57,440 nt of DNA from ZCTH02-B3 sp036563895 (GTDB taxonomy: Bacteria > Bacillota > Bacilli > Paenibacillales > Paenibacillaceae). Shown here piece after piece: positions 45,838 through 53,646 of the stretch. The position numbers were made by a program, and so were the translations under genes. Position 1 is the first letter of the stretch. Each line of letters begins with the position of its first letter. The stretch lies in the NCBI GenBank assembly GCA_036563895.1, contig DATCLN010000180.1, positions 1-57,440 on the forward strand. Direction: 5' to 3'. The notes under the pieces are model-generated. The model saw only the letters and a program-made list of their open reading frames with translations, had not been told where the DNA came from and searched no databases.

Positions 45838-46917
45838 CTACACGCTCCAGTCCAGCACGACTTCCCGCCCGGTCCGCGACGATTCGTAAATCCCCTCGAT
45901 GATCAGGTTGCTGCGCAGCCCCGTTTCCACGGAAGTCGCGGGCTTGCGGCCGGTCCGGATGCATTCGAGGAAATGGCGGGCGAGCCGCACGCGGCTGCCT
46001 TCGTCGTCCGCCGGCGGAACCAGGGGAATGTCGACCGGCCGCCCGTCCCGCTCGGTCAGAAACTTGCCGGTCTCCCCGCGGATGACCGCGCCGCCCTCGG
46101 TGCCAAACAGATGCACAAACGGCTGGCTGTCGCCGTCCACGTGGGCGGCCCAGCTGACTTCCACGGTAAGCGTCCGGCCGTCCTCCATCCGGATGAGGGC
46201 CGTCGCGAAATCTTCCACGTCAAAATACCCGTTCCAGTCGGGAGCGCCCCATGATCCGAGCCCTCTTTTCCGCGGCCCGAATTCGGCGTACACCGCCCCG
46301 GACACCGTCACCGGCTTCGGCTCGCCGAGCAGAAAAAAAGCCAGATCGATCATGTGCACGCCGATGTCGATCAGAGGACCGCCGCCCGCTTCGTTTTTCC
46401 TCGTAAACCAGGAGCCCCAGCCGGGAATGCCCTGGCGCCGGAACCAGCCGGTTTTGGCACTGTAGATGCGTCCCAGCTCCCCGCGCTCGATCTGCTCCCG
46501 GATGCGCAGCGGCACCCAGTCCCACCGCATCTGGTGGCCGACCATCACCACCTTGCCGTACCGCCGCTCGGCCCGCACGATTTCCTTGGCGTCCTCGGCG
46601 TTCAGGCCCATCGGCTTCTCCACCAGGACGTGCTTTCCGCTTTGCAGCGCGGCCAGCGTGAATTCCTTGTGATACCGGTTCGGCACGGCGATGATGACCG
46701 CGTCCACATCCGGCAGCGCAATCAGCTCCTCCGGACCGGCGGGCACCACCGGCACCCCGTATTCTTTCGCCCTCTGCTCCGCCAAGGGAAGCACCGTGTC
46801 CGTGACGGCGACGACCTCGCAATCCCCGCGCATCTTGCCGAATACCTGCAGGTGAATCGAGCCAATGCCGCCCGCCCCGATCAGGCCGATCCGGATCGGC
46901 CGCCCATGCGTGGTCAT
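45838..46917 (-). CDS. Gfo/Idh/MocA family oxidoreductase
   Basis: 359 residues. N-terminal NAD(P) fold with IGLIGAGGIGSIHLQVF; the catalytic EKP motif occurs as VEKPMGLNAEDA; the C-terminal sheet domain contains GGGPLIDIGVHMIDLAFFLLGEPK with the catalytic Asp/His. Acts on sugars, inositols or their derivatives; specificity unknown. Convergent with the SOD gene and separated by 18 bases, no terminator visible. Candidate upstream region 46918-47000 has a TATGATGTTGGC/TATGATGTTATC direct repeat but no convincing promoter. Confidence 0.88.
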   Translation of the reverse strand: MTTHGRPIRIGLIGAGGIGSIHLQVFGKMRGDCEVVAVTDTVLPLAEQRAKEYGVPVVPAGPEELIALPDVDAVIIAVPNRYHKEFTLAALQSGKHVLVEKPMGLNAEDAKEIVRAERRYGKVVMVGHQMRWDWVPLRIREQIERGELGRIYSAKTGWFRRQGIPGWGSWFTRKNEAGGGPLIDIGVHMIDLAFFLLGEPKPVTVSGAVYAEFGPRKRGLGSWGAPDWNGYFDVEDFATALIRMEDGRTLTVEVSWAAHVDGDSQPFVHLFGTEGGAVIRGETGKFLTERDGRPVDIPLVPPADDEGSRVRLARHFLECIRTGRKPATSVETGLRSNLIIEGIYESSRTGREVVLDWSV

Positions 46918-46997
46918 CTGACGCAGCCCTCCATCAAGTCACAGACTTCAATGATCATCATGACTGTGCTGGATAACATCATAGCCAACATCATAGT

Positions 46998-47023
46998 AAA
47001 AAAAAAGAAGCCGCGGGAGCTTC
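46998..47023 (-). terminator. Terminator after mobA
   Basis: Minus strand GAAGC-TCCCGCG-GCTTC (47007-47023) followed by nine T (46998-47006), about 50 bases after the mobA stop. Confidence 0.75.
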
Positions 47024-47075
47024 AATTTGGCCCGATTCTTATGGTCTTTTGTCCGCCGGTTTCAACCCCGCCGCC

Positions 47076-47705
47076 TCACGGCCGCGTAAGGTTGCGCATT
47101 TTTTCCGCCCACATTTCCTGCGCTTTCCGGTGATCCTCCGGCGTGTTGATCTCGAATACAAAATCGAAGGGAATCCCGTGCTTTTCACATTCCTGCTTCG
47201 TCAGCGAAATCCAGTCAATCATCGCCAGCATCCGAAACAGCGAGGATTCGCGCTGCTCGGCCAGCTCGGAGATCACGCGGACGCAGCCGGTGTCGTACAC
47301 GCCGTGCAGGGGATAGGGGCCGCTCACGTCCGCGGGCAGCACCGCGTCGACGCCTTCGGATCGTTCCAGCATCAATTTCGCCGCCTCAGGCGACAAAAAC
47401 GGCATGTCGCAGCCGACGATCCACGCCTTGTGATTCCGGGCCAGGGACAGCCCCGCGTGCATGCCGCCCAGCGGCCCGAGCCCGGTCACGTAATCCGTGA
47501 TCACCCGCACCGAACGGTCGACATACGAGAGCAGCGGGCGCGGCTCGTTCGTCACCACGATGATCTCGCTGCAGATTTCCCGCATCCGTCCGATCTGATG
47601 CTGGATCAGCGTGCCTTCCCCGAAAGGCAAGAGCGCCTTCGCATGACCCCCCATCCTCCGGTTCTGCCCGCCGGCCAGAATGATGCCCGTCAGCAACCGG
47701 ATCAC
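47076..47705 (-). CDS. mobA: Molybdenum cofactor guanylyltransferase MobA
   Basis: About 209 residues. Adds GMP to molybdopterin to give the MGD cofactor of nitrate reductase and related enzymes. Starts with ITGIILAGG-type signature (TGIILAGGQNRRMGGHAKALL), then GPLGGMHAGL and VGCDMPFLSPE with the metal Asp. Start is GTG 47705 or TTG 47696, both downstream of GGAAAGGA. A -10 (TAAAGT, 47740-47745) lies 40 bases after an Fnr box, so anaerobic activation is likely. Confidence 0.88.
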   Translation of the reverse strand: MIRLLTGIILAGGQNRRMGGHAKALLPFGEGTLIQHQIGRMREICSEIIVVTNEPRPLLSYVDRSVRVITDYVTGLGPLGGMHAGLSLARNHKAWIVGCDMPFLSPEAAKLMLERSEGVDAVLPADVSGPYPLHGVYDTGCVRVISELAEQRESSLFRMLAMIDWISLTKQECEKHGIPFDFVFEINTPEDHRKAQEMWAEKMRNLTRP

Positions 47706-47739
47706 ATCCTTTCCAGGTATGGTTCCCCCGTCTCCTAAA

Positions 47740-47783
47740 ACTTTAACCCTTTCCGCCCTCCGCGCGCTGTGAACTACCTCACA
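47740..47783 (-). promoter_or_regulatory. Fnr box (perfect) and -10 of the mobA promoter
   Basis: TGTGAACTACCTCACA at 47768-47783 is the exact TGTGA-N6-TCACA palindrome of Bacillus Fnr. On the minus strand TAAAGT (47740-47745) puts the expected start near 47733, so the box is centred about 42 bases upstream, the normal activating position. It is also about 125 bases upstream of the fnr start of transcription on the other strand. Confidence 0.85.
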
Positions 47784-47801
47784 AATTCCCCGATCCCTTT
47801 C

Positions 47802-47870
47802 CGGGCAATTTCCCGAGCGGCAAATCAGGGAATTCCCTCCCCAAAAACCCGACAATCTCCCGATTAGGGA
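47802..47870. promoter_or_regulatory. Cluster of GGG/CCC palindromes upstream of fnr
   Basis: Three inverted repeats: CGGGCAATTTCCCG (47802-47815), perfect AGGGAATTCCCT (47827-47838), and TCCCGATTAGGGA (47858-47870). The last covers the weak -35 of fnr. Looks like operator sites of an unidentified dimeric regulator. Confidence 0.5.
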
Positions 47871-47892
47871 AACGGTCACTGAGCCCTATAAT
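47864..47892 (+). promoter_or_regulatory. fnr promoter
   Basis: Perfect TATAAT at 47887-47892 with a weak TTAGGG -35 (47864-47869) at 17 bp, suggesting dependence on an activator or modulation by the overlapping palindrome. Confidence 0.6.
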
Positions 47893-47928
47893 AAAATCAG
47901 GTTTTCCAAACCGAAGGAGGGCTCCGGC

Positions 47929-48654
47929 ATGATCCAGACACTGGAAAAACCGGCCAAACCGAAGGCATCGGGAATCGCCAGCGTGCTCAGCCCCGACAAC
48001 TTCGACAAGCTGAAAAGCATCATGTACGACAAAACGTTTGAAAAAGGAGCCGTGCTGTACTGGGAAGGCGATCCGGCCGACAAGCTGTATTTTGTCCGGT
48101 CGGGGCTTGTCCGCCTCACCAAGACGACGGAAGGCGGCAGGTCGTTCACCTTCCACCTGTTCCGCGACGGGGACCTGTTCGGCCAGATCGATTCGTTCAG
48201 GGATTCCACGCACATTTTCACCGCCGAGGCCATGGAACGCACCCACGCGGGCGTCATCCAGCGGAAGGATCTGGAGATCCTGCTGTGGCAGCACGGCGAT
48301 TTCGCCATCGAATTCGTGCAATGGATGGGCTTGATGAACCGGATGACGCAGATGAAGTTCCGGGATTTTCTCACCTTCGGCAAACAGGGCGCCCTCTGCT
48401 CCCTGCTCATCCGGCTGGCCAACACGTACGGCGAACCGGAAGAGGGAGGACTGCGCATCGGTCTCCGGCTGAACCACGCCGAGATTGCCGACATGATCGG
48501 CGCCACGCGGGAATGCGTCAGCCGGATCTTCGGCCAGCTGAAGCGGGACGGCGTCATCGACGTCAAAAACGGCCACATCGTCATCAAAAACATGAACGAT
48601 CTGCGCAACGCATGCCGGTGCGAATTTTGCCCGAACGACATCTGCCGCCTGTGA
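47929..48654 (+). CDS. fnr: Anaerobic regulator Fnr (CRP/FNR family, C-terminal iron-sulfur type)
   Basis: 241 residues: cyclic-nucleotide-like beta-roll (about 25-130), dimer helix, and winged helix with recognition sequence GATRECVSRIFGQLK. The C-terminus carries Cys229, 231, 234 and 239; the C-x2-C-x4-C part (231/234/239) has the spacing of the cluster ligands of B. subtilis Fnr, which holds a [4Fe-4S] cluster with an Asp as fourth ligand. It activates nitrate respiration and fermentation genes without oxygen. Ribosome site AAGGAGGG, ATG 47929. Confidence 0.92.
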   Translation: MIQTLEKPAKPKASGIASVLSPDNFDKLKSIMYDKTFEKGAVLYWEGDPADKLYFVRSGLVRLTKTTEGGRSFTFHLFRDGDLFGQIDSFRDSTHIFTAEAMERTHAGVIQRKDLEILLWQHGDFAIEFVQWMGLMNRMTQMKFRDFLTFGKQGALCSLLIRLANTYGEPEEGGLRIGLRLNHAEIADMIGATRECVSRIFGQLKRDGVIDVKNGHIVIKNMNDLRNACRCEFCPNDICRL

Positions 48655-48665
48655 CATAAAAAACA

Positions 48666-48706
48666 GCCCGCGCCGCGTTTCGCCACTGCGAAACGCCGGT
48701 GCGGGC
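48666..48706. terminator. Terminator between fnr and folE
   Basis: GCCCGCGCCGCGTTTCG (48666-48682) and CGAAACGCCGGTGCGGGC (48689-48706) around CCACTG, with T-rich sequence after it on the plus strand and AAA-rich before it, so probably bidirectional between the convergent genes. Confidence 0.85.
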
Positions 48707-48718
48707 GACTTATTTTGT

Positions 48719-49312
48719 TTATCCCCGGATCAGTGACAAAAACTCCGAACGCGCCGCCGCGCTGCGCAGGAATTGCCCCCGCACCGCGGAAGTGACCGTT
48801 TTGCTGCCGTACTTTTTCACGCCGCGCGCGCACATGCACAGATGCTCCCCTTCCACGACGACCATCACGCCATGGGGCTTGAGCACTTCCTCCAGCGTGT
48901 CGGCGATTTGCGACGTGAGCCGCTCCTGCACCTGCAGCCGCTTCGTCACCGCGTCCACCAGACGGGCCAGCTTGCTCAGGCCGGCGATCTTCCCGCTCGG
49001 AATGTACCCGATGTGCGCCTTGCCGAAAAACGGCACCATATGGTGCTCGCACAGGCTGTAGTACGTGATGTCCTTGACAATTACCAGTTCCTCGTGCTGC
49101 TCGTCAAAGGTGTCGCCCAGCACTTCCCGCGGATCCACCCCATAGCCGGCGAGCATCTCGGCGTACCAGTTCACCACGCGCTCCGGAGTGTCCCGAAGCC
49201 CTTCCCGGTCCGGGTCTTCCCCGACCAGGCGAAGGATTTCCCGGATGTACATTTCCAGCTCGCCCCGGTGGCGGTCGATGAATTCGTTGCGGTATTCCTT
49301 GATTCCGGACAA
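48719..49312 (-). CDS. folE: GTP cyclohydrolase I FolE
   Basis: First step of tetrahydrofolate synthesis: GTP to 7,8-dihydroneopterin triphosphate. 197 residues. Zinc ligands are the Cys and His in SLCEHHMVPF and the Cys in HLCMCARGVKK; TPERVVNWYAEML and GLSKLARLVDAVTKRLQVQERLT are typical. TTG start at 49312 after GGGGGTGCGC; the ribosome site is unremarkable, so the start is less certain. Confidence 0.95.
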   Translation of the reverse strand: MSGIKEYRNEFIDRHRGELEMYIREILRLVGEDPDREGLRDTPERVVNWYAEMLAGYGVDPREVLGDTFDEQHEELVIVKDITYYSLCEHHMVPFFGKAHIGYIPSGKIAGLSKLARLVDAVTKRLQVQERLTSQIADTLEEVLKPHGVMVVVEGEHLCMCARGVKKYGSKTVTSAVRGQFLRSAAARSEFLSLIRG

Positions 49313-49326
49313 CCTGAGCGCACCCC

Positions 49327-49560
49327 CTACCGGCGCGGGCGTTTCTTGGGCGGATTTTGCTTCTTGAGCATCTGCTGCGCCTGCTGCAATTGCTGCCTGT
49401 TCAAATTGTAACCCATCTGCCTGGCCATCTTCGCCAGCGCTTCGGGGTCCTTCTGCATCTTGGCGATCTGGCTACGCAAGTAGAAAACGCCTCCGGCAAA
49501 TCCGGCCACGAAACCGACGACGAGCGTCACGACCGGAATGACGATATCCCACGCATTCAT
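49327..49560 (-). CDS. yneF: YneF family small membrane protein
   Basis: 77 residues: N-terminal membrane segment (IVIPVVTLVVGFVAGFAGGVFYL) then the conserved soluble part DPEALAKMARQMGYNLNRQQLQQAQQ in two pieces and a basic tail. Matches the UPF0154/YneF family; function unknown. ATG 49560 with GGAGGG 8 bases upstream. Confidence 0.88.
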   Translation of the reverse strand: MNAWDIVIPVVTLVVGFVAGFAGGVFYLRSQIAKMQKDPEALAKMARQMGYNLNRQQLQQAQQMLKKQNPPKKRPRR

Positions 49561-49583
49561 GCGCGCATCCCTCCGCCGTAAGA

Positions 49584-49620
49584 ATAAAGCCCCGCGCGAC
49601 AGGCCGCCGTCCGCGGGGCT
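49584..49620 (-). terminator. Terminator after the AlkZ-like gene
   Basis: AGCCCCGCG (49588-49596) and CGCGGGGCT (49612-49620) around a 15-base loop, followed on the minus strand by TTTATTCTT. The rest of 49561-49724 holds no recognised element. Confidence 0.8.
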
Positions 49621-49724
49621 GCTAATCATCATACCACGATTTTCCCGGATCCCGCAATCGCTCCGGGGACGTTTCGCGAAATGCCGACTTTGCCGCCGTG
49701 ATTCGACATCCAGTCCAGGGAATT

Positions 49725-50405
49725 TTAGTTCGTGGAAGGAGTGATCCGTTTGCGGAAAAATTGCACCGCCGGAGGCGTCCACCGCTCGGCGCACCAGGCG
49801 AGCAGCCGCGAAGCCGCCTCGTCCGCGGGAACGGACGGATCGTCGGCGATGCCGTGACGTTGCATCCAGTGATCGACGGTCATGTAGCACGTGCTGTTCC
49901 AGCCGTCCTTGGCGCCGGAAGCGGTCAGCCTGTCGGCGATGCCGCAGATCAGAACCTCTCCGGTTTTCTGCAAATGAATCAGGATTTTGTCGAAGGGGTT
50001 CTTGTCCTCTTTCTCCACCATGCCCGACAATTTCCGCAGATCCTTCACGCTGACGCCTTCCTGGTTCCGGATAATTTCCCGAATCAGCCGGAGGCGTTCT
50101 TCAAGAGCCGCCGGCAAAGCGGGTTTTAACCCCTTCAGCGCGGCCCGGAAGAGCGGGAAGATCTCCCTCGAGACCAGAAACGGTTTGTCGCCGAGGAATC
50201 TTCCGTATGCCGCCAGCCCTTCTTGTCCGAACCGGTCCCGCCAAAGCCACGGATCACAGGGCGTACCGGTATGCCATTTGCTTTGATCGGTCACCGTCCA
50301 AAGCGACGGGTGCTCCGGAAAATAAGGCGAAAACGGCAAGATTCCAACCTCGTTCACCAGCTCAAGCGCATCGTCAAAGGTTTTAACCGTTGCGGTCGTC
50401 GTCAT
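49725..50405 (-). CDS. AlkZ-related protein, function unassigned
   Basis: 226 residues from ATG 50405 (AAAGGAA about 12 bases upstream). The sequence SLWTVTDQSKWHTGTPCDP, LVSREIFPLFRAALKGL, then LIREIIRNQEGVSVKDLRKLSG and a WCAERWTPP end resembles proteins annotated as AlkZ-related, distant to the winged-helix AlkZ/YcaQ DNA glycosylases. I cannot point to the catalytic residues of true AlkZ, so DNA repair is only a suggestion. Stand-alone gene with its own terminator. Confidence 0.55.
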   Translation of the reverse strand: MTTTATVKTFDDALELVNEVGILPFSPYFPEHPSLWTVTDQSKWHTGTPCDPWLWRDRFGQEGLAAYGRFLGDKPFLVSREIFPLFRAALKGLKPALPAALEERLRLIREIIRNQEGVSVKDLRKLSGMVEKEDKNPFDKILIHLQKTGEVLICGIADRLTASGAKDGWNSTCYMTVDHWMQRHGIADDPSVPADEAASRLLAWCAERWTPPAVQFFRKRITPSTN

Positions 50406-50969
50406 CGCAATGCCATTCCTTTCATTGCTTCGCCTGGTTCGCACTTGAGAATTTCGCCGGCAATGGCGCCAATTCCTTTTTTCATCTCCATCGCCATTTT
50501 ATCCATCGCCATTCCTCCAGGAAGACGCGTCGATATTTCCTCCTCAGCTTATTTTTTCCAGGGGGGGATTTTTGCGGGTTTTCTCTTCCAGGTATATCGA
50601 GTTTCAGATAATGGCATACTTGAGCGCGAGATCGCGAAGCATCAGGCTATGGTCGATCAGAAAGTTTCGCTTTTTGTGCGGGATGTTGCGCAATTTCCTG
50701 GAGTTGGGGCTGATTTAAGGTTTCCGAGGTAATTACACAGGGAAAGAGAGTTTCCAATGAAGTGATTTTTATGCAATTCGGGAATCAAATATAATTTGAG
50801 ATCAATATTCTATTTTTTCAATAATGATTGTTCATTTTCTATTTCTGAGATAAAATAAGCGGATGATGCTTTCGTTCCACTTTATCCCACTCATTTCGCG
50901 CGCGGTCTTTTGTATCCGCTATCATGGTCCGCATGAAAACCAATTGTCGCGCCGGGGTGTTGAACATTG
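50406..50969. other. AT-rich intergenic region with possible gene remnant and promoters
   Basis: Base composition drops clearly to AT-rich from about 50560 on, unlike the surroundings. On the minus strand 50607-50720 reads as a protein end (KLRNIPHKKRNFLIDHS then LMLRDLALKYAII and stop) directly after a stop codon and without a start, perhaps the remnant of a small Spo0E-like or other gene. Candidate -10 boxes on the plus strand are TATAAT (50790-50795) and TAAAAT (50851-50856) for the ABC operon that follows; their -35 regions are weak. Confidence 0.4.
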
Positions 50970-51767
50970 ATGAATCTTGCTCCCTATTATTACTTGACGA
51001 AAATGAGGATTTTGACCAATCTGGCTTACCGCTTCGACGTCCTCGTCAGCATCGGCACCAATCTGGTGCTGATGGTGACGGCGGTCTTTTTGTGGGAGGC
51101 CGCGTTTTCTTCCGTTCAGGAAAAAAACGGAATGGGCGTCCGGGACATGGTCACCTACTCCATCGTGTCCACCCTGCTGGGAACCCTGTTCGTATGCGGC
51201 GTTCAGGACACCATTTACAACAAGGTTCGCGAAGGGCAAATCGCAACGGATTTCTACAAACCCATTCCGCTGCTGGCGGTTTATTTCGCCGACGATTTGG
51301 GGGCTGTCGCCAGCGATTTCATGATCAAAGCGATTCCCCTGCTGATTTCCGGCGCCATCTTCTTTGGTCTGCCGTTGCCGGAATCGCCGCTGAGCTTTCT
51401 GCTCTTTTTGCCCAGTTGCGTTTTCAGCTATGTCATCCTGTGGTTTTTAAGCGCCATTGTGGGGCTGCTCGCGTTCTGGGTCATGGAGCTGGGGAACATG
51501 GGGATGGTGAAAGACGCCATCGTGCGCGTCCTGTCGGGGAGCTTCGTTCCCATTTGGTTTTTCCCCGAACCGCTGCAATGGATCTCGAAATTTTTGCCTT
51601 TTCAATATACGTACCAAACCCCCTTGGGCATTTACATCGGCGTCATCGGATACGAACAGGCCCTTCGGGAGATGGGCATCCAGCTGATCTGGGCGGCCGT
51701 GCTGTTTCTTGTTCTGGCTTTGTTCTGGAGAATAACGAAAAAGAAAACGCTGATTCAGGGGGGGTGA
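50970..51767 (+). CDS. ABC-2 type transporter permease (first gene of second export operon)
   Basis: 265 residues with six hydrophobic segments. NKVREGQIATDFYKPIPLLA and SGSFVPIWFFPEPLQWISKFLPFQ correspond to segments of the permease at 13990-14784, and both end in an MWRV/FWRI-x-(R/K)KK-x-(F/L)xQGG-like tail. ATG 50970 after a weak GGGGTG. First gene of a permease-permease-ATPase operon. Substrate unknown. Confidence 0.85.
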   Translation: MNLAPYYYLTKMRILTNLAYRFDVLVSIGTNLVLMVTAVFLWEAAFSSVQEKNGMGVRDMVTYSIVSTLLGTLFVCGVQDTIYNKVREGQIATDFYKPIPLLAVYFADDLGAVASDFMIKAIPLLISGAIFFGLPLPESPLSFLLFLPSCVFSYVILWFLSAIVGLLAFWVMELGNMGMVKDAIVRVLSGSFVPIWFFPEPLQWISKFLPFQYTYQTPLGIYIGVIGYEQALREMGIQLIWAAVLFLVLALFWRITKKKTLIQGG

Positions 51768-51771
51768 GCGC

Positions 51772-52584
51772 ATGTTTTCCGTCCTGCGGCATTACGGTTC
51801 GGTGGCCGCCTGTTACCTGCGGCTGACCTTCCAGCAACAGCTGGAATATCCGCTGTTTCTCGCCAGCTGGATTCTGATGATTCCCATCCAGTATTTTTCC
51901 GGCATTTACCTTCTCAAGGTCATAACCGATCACTTCCATCATCTCAACGGATGGGCGTTTCCGGATCTGATGTTCATTTTTGGGCTCGGGCTGTTAAGCC
52001 ACGGATTGATGGTCGTTTTTTTCATCAACTCCTGGATGATCGGCCGGATGGTCATTGACGGCACCTTCGACCGCCTTTTGCTTCGGCCCATGAACGTTTT
52101 TTTCCAGCTGATCGCCAGCTACTTCAATTTTATCGGTTTTATCGACCTCATCCCCGGAACGATCATTTTCCTTTACGCCTGTTCCCTCGTCGGGTTTGAA
52201 TGGACGCTGCCCAACATCCTCAAGCTGGTCCTCATCCTCGTCGGGGCCGTGTTTATCCGGGCGGCGCTGTTTGTCATGATCGGCAGCATCGCCTTTTGGA
52301 CGAAAAAAAATGCCGCCGTTCATCACTTTACGCTGGTGATCCTTGAGCGCACGACGATGTATCCTCTCAACCTTTATCCTTATCTGATCCAGGTGCTTTT
52401 CACTTTTGTCATACCGATCGGCTTCATCAGCTTTTATCCCGCTTCCGCCTTTTTGGACCGCGATCGGTTTGTCCTTCCTTTCGATCTGGCGCTCCTGACG
52501 CCGATCATCGGATTTGTGTTTTACTACCTGTCCCAATTGATATTCAATTGGGGTCTGCGAAAGTACGAAAGTGCAGGAACCTGA
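51772..52584 (+). CDS. ABC-2 type transporter permease (second gene of second export operon)
   Basis: 270 residues, six hydrophobic segments. MVIDGTFDRLLLRPMNVFFQL parallels GEMDRVLTRPAGSLIQ in the permease at 13183-13989, and both end near LGVRRYRGAGS / WGLRKYESAGT. Starts 4 bases after the previous stop with GGGGGGTGAGCGC as ribosome site. Confidence 0.85.
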   Translation: MFSVLRHYGSVAACYLRLTFQQQLEYPLFLASWILMIPIQYFSGIYLLKVITDHFHHLNGWAFPDLMFIFGLGLLSHGLMVVFFINSWMIGRMVIDGTFDRLLLRPMNVFFQLIASYFNFIGFIDLIPGTIIFLYACSLVGFEWTLPNILKLVLILVGAVFIRAALFVMIGSIAFWTKKNAAVHHFTLVILERTTMYPLNLYPYLIQVLFTFVIPIGFISFYPASAFLDRDRFVLPFDLALLTPIIGFVFYYLSQLIFNWGLRKYESAGT

Positions 52585-52594
52585 GGTGATACGG

Positions 52595-53593
52595 ATGTCG
52601 ATTATTCAAGTGGAACGTGTCGTCAAGGACTACATAACCGTTGTCAAAAAACCGGGCGTCCGCGCCGCGCTGAAAAGCCTGCTGTTCCCGGAAAAGAAAA
52701 CCGTCCGGGCGGTGGACGATATCAGCTTCACCATCGAGCCGGGGGAAATCGTCGGTTACATTGGTCCCAACGGAGCGGGGAAAAGCACGATGATCAAAAT
52801 GCTGTCCGGCATTTTGCACCCCACCAGCGGGCATATCCGGGTGTGCGGAATTTCGCCCCAGCAAAACCGGAAAGCCGTCGTGCAAAATCTCGGCGTCGTC
52901 TTCGGCCAACGAACCCAGCTTTACTGGGATTTGCAGCTTCGGGAATCGTTTGAGCTGTTGCGAAGGATTTACCGGGTGGACCAAAAGACGTTTCGCGAAA
53001 ATATGGAAATGCTTCAGGCCATCCTTGGTCTGGAAGATTTCATCAGCAGACCGGTTCGCCAGCTTTCGCTGGGTCAGAGAATGCGGGGAGATCTGGCGGC
53101 CGCGATGCTCCATTCTCCCTCCATCCTGTTTCTCGACGAACCGACCATTGGACTCGACGCGGAAGCCAAACACGCGATTCGCAATTTTATCAAGGAAATC
53201 AACAAAGCCAAAAAGGTCACCGTCATTTTGACCACGCACGATCTGGACGACATCGAAGAATTATGCAGCAGGGTGATCATCGTAAACCGCGGCAAAATCG
53301 TCGAGGACGGGCCGATCGGCGCCATTGTCAACAAACTCACGCCGATGCGGCTTCTGGAGATCGAACTGAAAGAGTTTGCGAGCGTCCGCCCTCATCCGGC
53401 GGCCGAAATCGTGCGTCACGATGGGCTTCATGTGTCGTACCGGTTTGACAAAAACCAGATCTCCGCGTCGGATCTGATCGCAGACTTGTCGAAACAGCTG
53501 CCGATTCGGGATTTGAGCGTAAAAGATCCCACGATTGAGGACGCCATAAGGGAAATTTACAAAGAAAAAGAGCTCGTCTCGAGAGGAGCATGA
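52595..53593 (+). CDS. ABC transporter ATPase (third gene of second export operon)
   Basis: 332 residues. Walker A GPNGAGKSTM, Q-loop GVVFGQRTQLYWD, signature LSLGQRMR, Walker B ILFLDEPTIGLD, switch His in LTTHDLDD. C-terminal domain about 245-332. Start ATG 52595 follows AGGTGATACGG. Very similar in all motifs to the ATPase at 14777-16009 but without the Ala-rich tail. It has no clear terminator; ACCCG/CGGGT arms lie at 53632-53648. Confidence 0.9.
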   Translation: MSIIQVERVVKDYITVVKKPGVRAALKSLLFPEKKTVRAVDDISFTIEPGEIVGYIGPNGAGKSTMIKMLSGILHPTSGHIRVCGISPQQNRKAVVQNLGVVFGQRTQLYWDLQLRESFELLRRIYRVDQKTFRENMEMLQAILGLEDFISRPVRQLSLGQRMRGDLAAAMLHSPSILFLDEPTIGLDAEAKHAIRNFIKEINKAKKVTVILTTHDLDDIEELCSRVIIVNRGKIVEDGPIGAIVNKLTPMRLLEIELKEFASVRPHPAAEIVRHDGLHVSYRFDKNQISASDLIADLSKQLPIRDLSVKDPTIEDAIREIYKEKELVSRGA

Positions 53594-53646
53594 CCGGGAA
53601 TGATATCCGGCATCACAAGCAATTGCAAAACCCGAAAACATACGGG

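Noticed and set aside
46930..47000. ATGATG direct repeats before the oxidoreductase gene as an operator
   Set aside because: Too simple in sequence and no clear promoter nearby; reported only as context.
48666..48706. GTTTCGCCACTGCGAAAC, which resembles the IclR-type palindrome
   Set aside because: It is the inner part of a longer GC-rich hairpin with T-tail at the end of fnr, so it is a terminator; arms also differ (GTTTCG rather than GTTTCA).
47886..49052. Minus-strand open frame of 388 codons opposite fnr and the end of folE
   Set aside because: No similarity to any family and it runs antisense through fnr and part of folE in the wrong frame.
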